DNA from: Euryarchaeota archaeon UBA287
GTDB taxonomy: Archaea > Thermoplasmatota > UBA186 > UBA287
Length of the DNA stretch: 19,966 nucleotides
Reading direction: 5' to 3'
NCBI GenBank assembly: GCA_002495235.1
Contig: DAEG01000009.1
Coordinates: forward strand, 1-19,966
The notes under the pieces are model-generated. The model was not told the origin of the DNA. It saw only the letters and a program-made list of their open reading frames with translations, and searched no databases. Both the position numbers and the translations under genes were made by a program. Shown here piece by piece: positions 5,450 through 12,627 of the stretch; within the stretch, counting starts at the first letter, position 1; each line of letters opens with the position of its first letter.

Positions 5450-7093
5450 ATGGAGCCCATGGGCAACAGATGGCGCGCTCTGCTTGTGCTTTTTGTGTCA
5501 GTATCTCTTTTTTCCTTAGTCAACCCTGCCAGATCCGAGGAATTAGATTATCTCATGCAGCTGGATCTTTTTCCTGCAGAGCACGGACTGGAAGGAAGCT
5601 TAAAAGCCAAGGTTGCAGATGAGGTAGTTAGAGGATTCATGCACCCGGACCTTGTGATAGACAGCATAACTAACGAAAAGGGCAGAGAGGTTAGATACGA
5701 AAAGGTCGATGGGGATCTTGTGGTATATCCTGAAGGATCCGTGGAGATTATCATAAGGTTTCATGGAGAGCCCTATGATGAAATACGGAAGAGAGAGATG
5801 GTGGGGCAGTATACAGACATCTTCACAGGCAATATATTGCGGTTATTCACAAAATCACAGAGACCGATGTTTTCCATATCCGTGCCCCGGAGCTTCACTG
5901 TCCTGAAGCTTATGGAGCCAGTCACAGAGGTGAGAGTGGAAGATGGCGAGAGTATGAACTGTACAAAGCCCATTGGGGGCGAGGATCCTTCTGTAGAGAT
6001 CCGTGGAGATAGAGCGGTTTACATCTTCAAGACAACAGTAAGCAGCATATGGTTCATTTCGGCAGAGTACGTCTCTTCCAGAGCAACGGAGGACGGGATA
6101 GATTTCAGGGTTTATCTGTTTCCAGAGCATGAGGGGATGCTAAACGAGACAATGGATTTGACGCAAAGGATTATAGAGTTCTACTCTGAGAAGTATTACC
6201 CCTACCCGCTCAAGGAGTTCAGGGTTGTTGAGACCCCATGGGAATATAATACGAATCGTGCGAATGACAGATACTCTACCTCACTCATATCTTTCGGCAT
6301 GGGTGAACTTGTCGAGTCTTTAGGAGTCGAGCTAAATGAGTCTGTCAAGAACTACATTAATGTGCTCTATACTGCTGTCCATGAGACCTCGCACTTCTGG
6401 TTTGGAGGGCTTGTTGCATCTGAAGCGCTCAATGAAGGCTCTGCGGTTTTTTCTGAGCTTTTGTTCACAGAGAGCTTTGATCCCGAGCTGAGTATTGAAC
6501 TGAGAAAGTACTACACTCACGCCATGCTGAATGATAGTGATTGGCAGAGTGTCTCATTTGCCGATGCAGAGTGGAGCCCTAGAACACAATGGATTCGTTA
6601 TTGTAAAGGTGGAATGATTGCATACATGCTCTACCATCTTATGGGAGAAGATGTCTTTGACGTGTTTCATGAGTACTTTGAGCGCTATGGCGGAGTGCCG
6701 GGAGTATACAATAAAGCATCGCTTGAAGACTTCACAGCCCTTGTAAATGAAAAGAAAGACATGAGCTGGTTCTTCGATGAGTGGGTCTACCGCCCGGGGC
6801 TGCCTGATTACGGGCTTTCGAATCTCTCTGTTAACAGGAAGAGAGGAGGATACGAGCTGGAGTTCGACATAGTGCAGAAAGGCGATGTATACACTATGCC
6901 CATAGAGATCTCTGCGGGCTCCAGCACCGAGGAGTTCTGGGTGGATGAGAGAGCGGAGAGAGTGAAAATGTCAGTGGAAGAGTTTCCTGATAGAATAGTT
7001 CTGGACCCTGATTACAGGATCCCGAAGCAGAGCGAGGTCTCTCTGACTCTGTCGCGCATGGACAGGCTGAAGGCTATCTGCGATCTCTACTGA
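5450..7093 (+). CDS. Exported M1-like (gluzincin) metallopeptidase
   Basis: The product has 547 residues. The frame is open further upstream (ATG 5309), but that overlaps the preceding gene and adds unlike sequence. A signal peptide begins M-E-P-M-G-N-R-W-R and ends near P-A-R-S. ATG 5450 has a purine-rich AAGGAAAGGG before it; ATG 5459 is 25 bases from a TATA-like GATATGTA and is a real alternative. The N-terminal half is beta-rich, as in M1 enzymes. The zinc site is H311-E312-T-S-H315, with E329 in L-N-E-G as third ligand. The catalytic tyrosine is Y384 in Y-C-K-G-G, and the W-F-F-D-E-W-V-Y-R-P-G-L-P motif follows. Only 13 residues separate H315 from E329, where M1 normally has 18. An exact G-A-M-E-N exopeptidase motif is not seen. 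It probably trims peptides outside the cell. Its codons are more A/T-rich than those of its neighbours. Confidence 0.85.
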   Translation: MEPMGNRWRALLVLFVSVSLFSLVNPARSEELDYLMQLDLFPAEHGLEGSLKAKVADEVVRGFMHPDLVIDSITNEKGREVRYEKVDGDLVVYPEGSVEIIIRFHGEPYDEIRKREMVGQYTDIFTGNILRLFTKSQRPMFSISVPRSFTVLKLMEPVTEVRVEDGESMNCTKPIGGEDPSVEIRGDRAVYIFKTTVSSIWFISAEYVSSRATEDGIDFRVYLFPEHEGMLNETMDLTQRIIEFYSEKYYPYPLKEFRVVETPWEYNTNRANDRYSTSLISFGMGELVESLGVELNESVKNYINVLYTAVHETSHFWFGGLVASEALNEGSAVFSELLFTESFDPELSIELRKYYTHAMLNDSDWQSVSFADAEWSPRTQWIRYCKGGMIAYMLYHLMGEDVFDVFHEYFERYGGVPGVYNKASLEDFTALVNEKKDMSWFFDEWVYRPGLPDYGLSNLSVNRKRGGYELEFDIVQKGDVYTMPIEISAGSSTEEFWVDERAERVKMSVEEFPDRIVLDPDYRIPKQSEVSLTLSRMDRLKAICDLY

Positions 7094-7374
7094 AGCTCAG
7101 GCGTCGAAGGGTCAGGATAAGGAAGTGAGCTTTCACGCAATGCTTGTGGGAAATGCGAGGGGCGCTATAGTAGAAAACCTATCTTTTCAAACTTTTATCC
7201 TGTTTTCTACTGGCAGGCGAGAATCGTACAATCTGTCAGGTTCTCGACTATAATCTACCGTAGAACGATCAGATAAATATCCTGAGAGGCGTATTCTGGC
7301 CAGGAAGAGAATCAGGCTCATGTACCCAGCATGACTGCCGTCAAATCGCAAGTTATAAATCTGAAGAGTATTAT
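7094..7374. other. Intergenic region with clustered inverted repeats
   Basis: No gene is supported in these 281 bases. Three dyads lie close together: AGTAGAAAAC at 7169-7178 with GTTTTCTACT at 7202-7211; CGAGAA at 7218-7223 with TTCTCG at 7241-7246; and a palindrome TCTAC-C-GTAGA at 7254-7264. They follow the peptidase gene and precede the promoter at 7351. They may be the folded 3' end of the peptidase transcript, a small RNA, or an operator. Confidence 0.5.
7351..7360 (+). promoter_or_regulatory. TATA-like box of the beta-repeat protein gene
   Basis: AGTTATAAAT is centred near 7356. The usual 25-28 base spacing reaches 7381-7384, the second ATG of the downstream gene, rather than the first ATG at 7375. 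Confidence 0.6.
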
Positions 7375-7806
7375 ATGAAAACTATGAACAGAAGGTTGAT
7401 GGTCTTACTAGCGGTCACCTTTTTTGTGCCGGTGGCTCTAGCCAGTGATACAGAGTATGTTAGCCTGGTTAGGGCGGGAGACAGGGTAACTGGCTGGGTC
7501 GGAGGTGATCACATCCAGTTGACAATAAACGGGACCTCCATATACGGATGGAGGGGGGACGATCCCGTTTTTTTGAAAGTATCCGGGAGTTCGATCTCAG
7601 GCTACGTAGACGAACCAGAGGACAGGGTTGAGCTGACAAAACAGGGAAACACCATAGTGGGATGGTACGAATATGACAAAAGGGTTGAGCTCACAGAATC
7701 AGGAGATTCGATAACCGGATGGATATGGGAGACTCGCAGGACCGGGAATGATTACTGGCCCAGAGAGCATCCAGAGCTGCCACCGCCTCGATATCCCTCA
7801 CAATAA
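7375..7806 (+). CDS. Exported protein of five short beta repeats, unknown function
   Basis: The product has 143 residues. The second ATG (7384) is the better leaderless start by promoter distance and would remove only three residues. A signal peptide runs to about residue 24 (V-A-L-A-S). From about residue 28 to 118 there are five tandem units of 18-20 residues with the plan (hydrophobic)-x-L-x-x-x-G-(D/N/S)-x-I/V-x-G-W/Y, each ending in an acidic turn. The last two start identically with R-V-E-L-T. Each unit should be a beta hairpin, together giving a small solenoid or barrel outside the cell. A short proline-rich tail (P-P-P-R-Y-P-S-Q) ends it. I do not recognise a named family; binding to a ligand or to the cell surface is a guess. 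Confidence 0.75.
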   Translation: MKTMNRRLMVLLAVTFFVPVALASDTEYVSLVRAGDRVTGWVGGDHIQLTINGTSIYGWRGDDPVFLKVSGSSISGYVDEPEDRVELTKQGNTIVGWYEYDKRVELTESGDSITGWIWETRRTGNDYWPREHPELPPPRYPSQ

Positions 7807-8113
7807 AACGGCTTGAGTTTCAACTGCAACCTAAAGCATACAGGCGCAAGGGCTGATCGAAGCGCTTTGAATGATCAGCCATGCGCGGATCCCGCTGGCG
7901 CGCTCTTAACGGAGGCTAGAAGTCAAGAGGCCTTACACGGACAAGAGGTCTTCAGAACGGGATTCTGATATTCTCCCAGGCGGATAGAATCTGGTGGCTC
8001 AAAGAACTGGAGAGCAGGGATCCCCAGAGGCGGCGGTTCATCAAAGGGCTCCAAACTACAGCAATCTCAGAGTGCAGTTAAGTATAAATATGTAGCTGTT
8101 TATTGGCAGGATC
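7807..8113. other. Intergenic region with one strong hairpin
   Basis: A perfect 8 bp stem, GGCTGATC (7851-7858) with GATCAGCC (7873-7880), lies about 45 bases after the preceding stop. It lacks a T tract on the plus strand. Two similar quasi-palindromes (AAGAGGCCTT and AAGAGGTCTT type) occur around 7925-7955. A 53-codon open stretch without a start codon spans 7920-8081 and could be a gene remnant, but this is weak. The rest is featureless up to the TATA box at 8082. Confidence 0.4.
8082..8090 (+). promoter_or_regulatory. TATA-like box of the 8114 gene
   Basis: GTATAAATA is centred about 28 bases before the ATG at 8114. A weak GGCAGG at 8105-8110 is too close to the expected start of transcription to act as a normal ribosome site. 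Confidence 0.6.
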
Positions 8114-9013
8114 ATGGATCACATCTGTGGAATAATCCTGATCATAGCTCTGATGGTCAGCCCTGCTTTCGCGCAGCGTCCGGAGCTGGACAGAATACTG
8201 AAGATCGGAGAAACAATCGAGGATGCAATATTACCTTACACTCAATTGATATCCATACCCTGCACCCCAATCGGGATATACAATTATTATCAGCACCTCC
8301 TGCTGCCCGTTGGTAGGGGACAGGTGATCTATAAAGAGGAGAGTGCGGTCTCGATCCAGCTGACTCCTGCCAATGAGATGATAGTGAATACCACAAGATG
8401 TTATGAGAACGACACGATATTCTGGAATTTTGGGGCTGATGGAGATGTCTCATTCACCATAATAGGCAGGGATGAATATGGAGATTATAAACAACTTGCT
8501 TCTGCAGGTCCAACGAATAGTTCAAAAGGAGAATTCATCGTACCCAGAGATGGAAACTATACGATCGCAATGAGAAACGTGGACAGGTACAGAGGGATGG
8601 TTACGGTGTATTATGAGATCAGCGTCTATACCAGAAACATAATGACAGTCCCGCAGATATATTCCACCGCCAATGCTCTCTGGTTGACCTATCTTGGCTT
8701 CTGCACCCCCTCCAGTATCGCGGGATATTGTAAAGCGCCATTCACTGCAGTGATATCGCCGGTATTGGGGATACCCATAATCGGTGCTGTGTGCTGCTGC
8801 CCATTTGTATGTGCCTATAATCTGCTGCTATGCCCATGGATCCTGTTCATCTCACTCTGGAATTATGTCAGGACTTTCATATCCCGCTGCGTTAACCTGA
8901 TATGTCCCAGCATATGGTTCTACTATCCTCCGTACATAAGAAATGATATAGAGCTGAACACTCCACCCAGAATGACATCAGAGCTTGAACCTGCAGGATC
9001 AGTGGCAGCATAG
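8114..9013 (+). CDS. Exported beta-sandwich protein with cysteine-rich hydrophobic tail
   Basis: The product has 299 residues. A signal peptide (about 1-20, ending A-F-A-Q) is followed by a short helical part. A region at about 80-175 has alternating strands, four N-glycosylation sequons (N-T-T, N-D-T, N-S-S, N-Y-T), and the P-R-D-G-N-Y-T-I / N-V-D-x-x-x-G pattern of GOLD-like or PPC-like extracellular beta-sandwiches. The last third is hydrophobic with many cysteines (a C-C-C-P-F-V-C cluster among others; 11 in the mature chain), suggesting membrane embedding or a disulfide-rich mat. The C-terminus is polar. The tail is similar in style to the protein at 1366-1869. Function unknown. The start is fixed by signal peptide and TATA distance. 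Confidence 0.75.
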   Translation: MDHICGIILIIALMVSPAFAQRPELDRILKIGETIEDAILPYTQLISIPCTPIGIYNYYQHLLLPVGRGQVIYKEESAVSIQLTPANEMIVNTTRCYENDTIFWNFGADGDVSFTIIGRDEYGDYKQLASAGPTNSSKGEFIVPRDGNYTIAMRNVDRYRGMVTVYYEISVYTRNIMTVPQIYSTANALWLTYLGFCTPSSIAGYCKAPFTAVISPVLGIPIIGAVCCCPFVCAYNLLLCPWILFISLWNYVRTFISRCVNLICPSIWFYYPPYIRNDIELNTPPRMTSELEPAGSVAA

Positions 9014-9100
9014 ACAAGCACTTATCCCGATGGTGGCCAGAGCTCCACCTTCAGCAGGGAAAAACAGCAGATAAGCATGGTGTGCTGATATTTTCCAAGG

Positions 9101-9110
9101 AATTAAATAA
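9101..9110 (+). promoter_or_regulatory. TATA-like box of the serine hydrolase gene
   Basis: AATTAAATAA is centred about 25 bases before the ATG at 9131, with no Shine-Dalgarno sequence between. This is the leaderless layout seen elsewhere in the window. Confidence 0.55.
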
Positions 9111-9130
9111 GACAAGTCCTATTCCTTCTC

Positions 9131-10243
9131 ATGAAGCTCGCCGTTCTTCTTGTTGCCTCGCTCCTCCTGCCCCTCTTCGGCGCAGACACGGGGACTGAAA
9201 GGGCGATGGAGGTCGTCGAGAGGGCTGTCGAGGAAGGAGCCTTTCCCGGGGCCGTGGCTCTCATAGGGAAAGGGAACAGGGTTGCGGCGCAGGAGGCCTA
9301 CGGCCACGCCATGCTGGTGCCCGAGGTCAGAGAGATGAGAGAGGACACGCTCTTCGACCTCGCCTCGCTCACGAAGCCGATAGCTACGGCTACGTCGGTG
9401 ATGATCCTCATCGACAGGGGCATTATGAGGCTCGATGATCCTGCGGTGCTCTTCATACCCGAGTTCGGCAGGAACGGAAAGGAGAGCATAACGATAAGAG
9501 AGCTGCTCACCCACACTTCCGGGCTCCCAGCCTCGGAGCCTTTTTACCTGTCCTGCTCATCTTATGATGAAGTGATAAGCGCAGTCTGCAATGTCTCTCT
9601 GGAGTACAGCCCTGGCGAGGAGTATCTCTACAGTGACCTCGGCTACATGATCCTCGGCGAGATAGTCCGCATGGTCAGCGGGGAGAGGCTAGACGTCTTC
9701 GCACGTGAAAACATCTTTGGGCCTCTGGGCATGAGGAACACCACGTTCAACCCTCAGTCAAAGGAGAGGTGCGCGGCAACGGAGCTCTGCCCCTGGCGTG
9801 GAGGGGTCATCGTCGGAGAGGTCCATGACGAGAACGCCTACGCCATGGGAGGCGCCAGCGGGCATGCGGGGCTCTTCTCGACGGCGAGCGACCTCTTCAC
9901 ATTCGCGCAGATGATGCTGAACGGTGGGCAGTACAGGGGGAAGAGGATCCTGAGCACCGGTGCTGTCAGGGCGATGACCCGGGAGCAGACCCACGGCAAG
10001 GGAGACTACGGATTCGGGTGGATGATGAAGTCCGATACCTACTCCTCGGGCGGCGACCTTCTTTCGGAGAGCTCCTACGGCCACACAGGCTTCACAGGGA
10101 CCTCGATATGGATAGATCCCGAGGCAGAGCTTGTTGTCATTCTGCTGACGAACAGGGTGCATCCCACACGGGACAACAATGCCCATATAAGGGTCAGGGC
10201 GCTCTTCGCCAATGCGGCCGTGGCGTCGCTGGCATCACAATAG
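9131..10243 (+). CDS. Exported serine hydrolase of class C beta-lactamase fold
   Basis: The product has 370 residues with a signal peptide at about 1-18. It belongs to the beta-lactamase/transpeptidase-like family (PF00144), which includes esterases, D-aminopeptidases and class C beta-lactamases. The nucleophile motif is S79-L-T-K82. The second motif is Y167-S-D, where class C enzymes have Y-x-N. The third is H318-T-G, the usual K-T-G replacement in esterase-like members. A T-H-T-S-G-L motif at about 127-132 is also characteristic. It acts outside the membrane, most likely as an esterase or peptidase; true beta-lactamase activity is not indicated, and archaea lack bacterial murein. It is a single gene with its own promoter; the next promoter begins two bases after its stop. 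Confidence 0.85.
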   Translation: MKLAVLLVASLLLPLFGADTGTERAMEVVERAVEEGAFPGAVALIGKGNRVAAQEAYGHAMLVPEVREMREDTLFDLASLTKPIATATSVMILIDRGIMRLDDPAVLFIPEFGRNGKESITIRELLTHTSGLPASEPFYLSCSSYDEVISAVCNVSLEYSPGEEYLYSDLGYMILGEIVRMVSGERLDVFARENIFGPLGMRNTTFNPQSKERCAATELCPWRGGVIVGEVHDENAYAMGGASGHAGLFSTASDLFTFAQMMLNGGQYRGKRILSTGAVRAMTREQTHGKGDYGFGWMMKSDTYSSGGDLLSESSYGHTGFTGTSIWIDPEAELVVILLTNRVHPTRDNNAHIRVRALFANAAVASLASQ

Positions 10244-10244
10244 T

Positions 10245-10253
10245 CTTATATAG
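10245..10253 (+). promoter_or_regulatory. TATA-like box of the seven-helix protein gene
   Basis: CTTATATAG begins two bases after the TAG stop of the serine hydrolase. Its centre is 25 bases from a GTG at 10274 and 31 from an ATG at 10280, so either could be the start. Confidence 0.55.
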
Positions 10254-10279
10254 CGAAATGATTCTACAAAGGTGTGGCG

Positions 10280-11329
10280 ATGTCCACCGTTTTTACGGAT
10301 GTGTTCGTCTATATATCATTCTTTCTGATATTTGTCGGGCCTTTTTTCGCGATATACTCCTTGAGCAGGAGATTTGAGTTGGCCGAGAGAGAAAAAAAGC
10401 GTTTCTCGCATCTGTTCCGTTCTTCCTTCGCGTTGATAATAGTGTATGAGGTCTGGTTCATTCTCTGGTCTCAGCTCGGTTTCTGGGGCGTCCACGAATT
10501 CTTTGGCAACGAGCTTCTGGGCATCGCGGCCCTGCTCATGTACCTGTTCCTTCTCAGGATGCGCGAGAGGCTCACCGGTGAGGACGCATATGATAGGCTT
10601 CTCAGGTTCACGGCTCCATTTCTGATGTTCTATCTCATCTACTGCGTCATTGCGATGCACTTGTTCTACGTGGGCAGGATCCTGCAGGGGGGCAGCCTGT
10701 CTACGCTGGCAGCAGGATGGAAGAATCCCCTGATATATGCCATAAGCAATTTCGGTTTTCCTTTTGCATTCTATTTCCTATTCCTCTCGTACATAGAGTG
10801 CGACAACATGATGGGAAGACTGAAGATGAAGCACGGAGCGCTGGTGCTATCAGCTTTTCTGATACTCACGAGCTTCCTCCTCTGGCTTTACAATCAGTTC
10901 TCTCTCTTCCTCTTCAGAGGCACGTCCATCTACGGAGAGCTCTCGAATTTCCTGCCCGGCATGACCTACGACGATTTTCAGATGGTCCCGGGCTTCGCTG
11001 GCGCCATGATCGCCATCGTAGGCACGCGCACACTCTACAGGGAGATGCGGAAGGGGGTGAGCCTATCTGGGAAGGCGAAGACAGCGGACGAGGAGCTGCT
11101 CCTTCGCTTTGCGTCGGAGATGGGCGGTGTCATAGGTGGTGTGTCCCTGACACTGCTGAGGCTCTCTCTGGAGAGGTACAGCGACAGCACCGGCATCAGG
11201 GTGGAGCTTGGTGAGGGAGGTTTCTCTGACTTCAGCCCAGATGTGCCCGCCTTTGTTGTGCGCTTTTATGCCGAGTGCGTCGGGCCTCTTGCCTTCAGGA
11301 AGGCCAGAGACCTGGGGATAAAGGTCTGA
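10280..11329 (+). CDS. Seven-helix membrane protein with C-terminal YAxCxGPxAF domain
   Basis: The frame is open from GTG 10274, which adds M-A. I give the ATG at 10280 because it is preceded by AAGGTG. In numbering from GTG there are seven hydrophobic helices at about 9-28, 50-69, 80-96, 113-134, 152-174, 189-208 and 238-252. A cytosolic C-terminal domain of about 80 residues (271-351) follows, predicted helix-strand-helix, with R-L-S-L-E-R-Y, I-R-V-E-L-G, G-F-S-D and Y-A-E-C-V-G-P-L-A-F. The same domain ends the membrane protein at 12608-13567 on the other side of purD. The seven-helix part recalls sensory 7TM domains, but I see no ligand motif. The whole looks like a membrane sensor joined to an intracellular output domain. 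This is inferred; no family name is claimed. Confidence 0.75.
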   Translation: MSTVFTDVFVYISFFLIFVGPFFAIYSLSRRFELAEREKKRFSHLFRSSFALIIVYEVWFILWSQLGFWGVHEFFGNELLGIAALLMYLFLLRMRERLTGEDAYDRLLRFTAPFLMFYLIYCVIAMHLFYVGRILQGGSLSTLAAGWKNPLIYAISNFGFPFAFYFLFLSYIECDNMMGRLKMKHGALVLSAFLILTSFLLWLYNQFSLFLFRGTSIYGELSNFLPGMTYDDFQMVPGFAGAMIAIVGTRTLYREMRKGVSLSGKAKTADEELLLRFASEMGGVIGGVSLTLLRLSLERYSDSTGIRVELGEGGFSDFSPDVPAFVVRFYAECVGPLAFRKARDLGIKV

Positions 11330-11361
11330 ACAAAGGTTATCTAACAGAAAACCATTGCTGC

Positions 11362-12627
11362 ATGATGAAGGCGCTGGTTGTTGGTAATGGTGCGAGGGAG
11401 CAGGCGATCGCAGAGAGGCTGGCTGAGAGCTCCGATGTCTATGCTTTCATGAGCAGAAAAAACCCGGGGATAGCGGGCGTCTGCAAAGGCTTCATGCTGG
11501 GTTCTCTCACGGATTTCGATAAGATAGGGCTATACGCCGAGGGCATGGACTTCGTCTTTGTCGGTCCTGAAGAACCTCTGGTAGGGGGGATCGCGGACGT
11601 GATGGATAATGTCGTTGGCCCGGGCAAGAGGGCGGCGCTGCTCGAGGGTGATAAGGCCTTCTGCAGGGATTTTCTGAGGGATAACGTCGGTTTTGGATAT
11701 CCTGAATACAGAGTGTGCAGAACCGTCGAGGACGTCGAGGAAGCCGTGAGGGAGATAGAGGATTTCGCTGTTAAGCCCTCGGGGCTAACCGGTGGCAAAG
11801 GTGTCAAGGTCCTGGGCAAGCAGCTTAAGGACGTTGATGAAGCGGAGGATTATGCAAAGAAGCTGCTGTGCGAGGGGGACGTTGTTGTTGAGGAGAGGCT
11901 GGAGGGTGAGGAGTTCACCCTGATGGCCTTCTGCGACGGAACGCACCTGATACCGATGCCTCTGGTGCAGGATCACAAGTACGCCTATGAAGGGGATGAG
12001 GGTCCAATGACGGGCGGCATGGGTTCTTACAGCTGTGAGGATCACACGCTTCCCTTCCTTGAGGAAAGGGACGTTGATGAAGCCATGAAGATCATGAAAA
12101 AGACCACGGAGGCCATAGATTACAGGGGCGTCCTCTACGGAGGCTTCATGGCGACCGCCGACGGCGTGAAGCTTTTGGAGTACAATGTGCGCTTCGGAGA
12201 TCCGGAGGCAATGAACGTCCTCTCCCTGCTGAAAGAAGATCTCTCCGATGTCTCCACCAGGATCCTTGATGGGAACCTTAGCAATGCCGCTTTTGAGAGA
12301 GAGGCCACGGTGTGCAAGTATCTCGTGCCGGGAGGATATCCAGACAACCCTGAGAGGGGCGTTGAGCTTCGCATCGCGGAGCCGAAGAGGGCGAAACTCT
12401 ATTACGCATCTGTCGAAGAGACGGATGGAAGGGTATACACCACGGGCTCCAGGGCGCTGGCCGTCCTTGGAATTGGTAACACGGTGGATGAGGCCGAGAG
12501 GATCGCCGAGGAGGGTGCATCAGGGGTGAGGACAGACGGCCTCTGGTACAGGAGCGACATAGGAAAGAGGGATCTGATAGAGAAAAGGGTGCGGCACATC
12601 GCCGCGCTCAGGCGGCAAAATCCTTGA
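11362..12627 (+). CDS. purD: Phosphoribosylamine-glycine ligase (GAR synthetase)
   Basis: The product has 421 residues, the usual PurD length. It makes glycinamide ribonucleotide from phosphoribosylamine, glycine and ATP in purine synthesis. The frame is open from 11275, but the N-terminal Rossmann motif (V-V-G-N-G-A-R-E-Q-A) fixes the start at ATG 11362, or at 11365; a TATA-like GGTTATCTAA is centred near 11340. ATP-grasp motifs follow: P-S-G-L-T-G-G-K-G-V, E-E-F-T-L-M-A, G-D-E-G-P-M-T-G-G-M-G and V-L-Y-G-G-F-M with E-Y-N-V-R-F-G-D-P-E. The usual R-E-H-A is R-E-Q-A here. No other purine gene is in the window. The last 20 bases overlap the 3' end of the opposing gene. Confidence 0.95.
   Translation: MMKALVVGNGAREQAIAERLAESSDVYAFMSRKNPGIAGVCKGFMLGSLTDFDKIGLYAEGMDFVFVGPEEPLVGGIADVMDNVVGPGKRAALLEGDKAFCRDFLRDNVGFGYPEYRVCRTVEDVEEAVREIEDFAVKPSGLTGGKGVKVLGKQLKDVDEAEDYAKKLLCEGDVVVEERLEGEEFTLMAFCDGTHLIPMPLVQDHKYAYEGDEGPMTGGMGSYSCEDHTLPFLEERDVDEAMKIMKKTTEAIDYRGVLYGGFMATADGVKLLEYNVRFGDPEAMNVLSLLKEDLSDVSTRILDGNLSNAAFEREATVCKYLVPGGYPDNPERGVELRIAEPKRAKLYYASVEETDGRVYTTGSRALAVLGIGNTVDEAERIAEEGASGVRTDGLWYRSDIGKRDLIEKRVRHIAALRRQNP

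Noticed and set aside
9131..10243. Antibiotic-resistance beta-lactamase
   Set aside because: The fold is right, but the motifs Y-S-D and H-T-G and the archaeal setting fit the esterase/peptidase branch. No resistance role can be supported.
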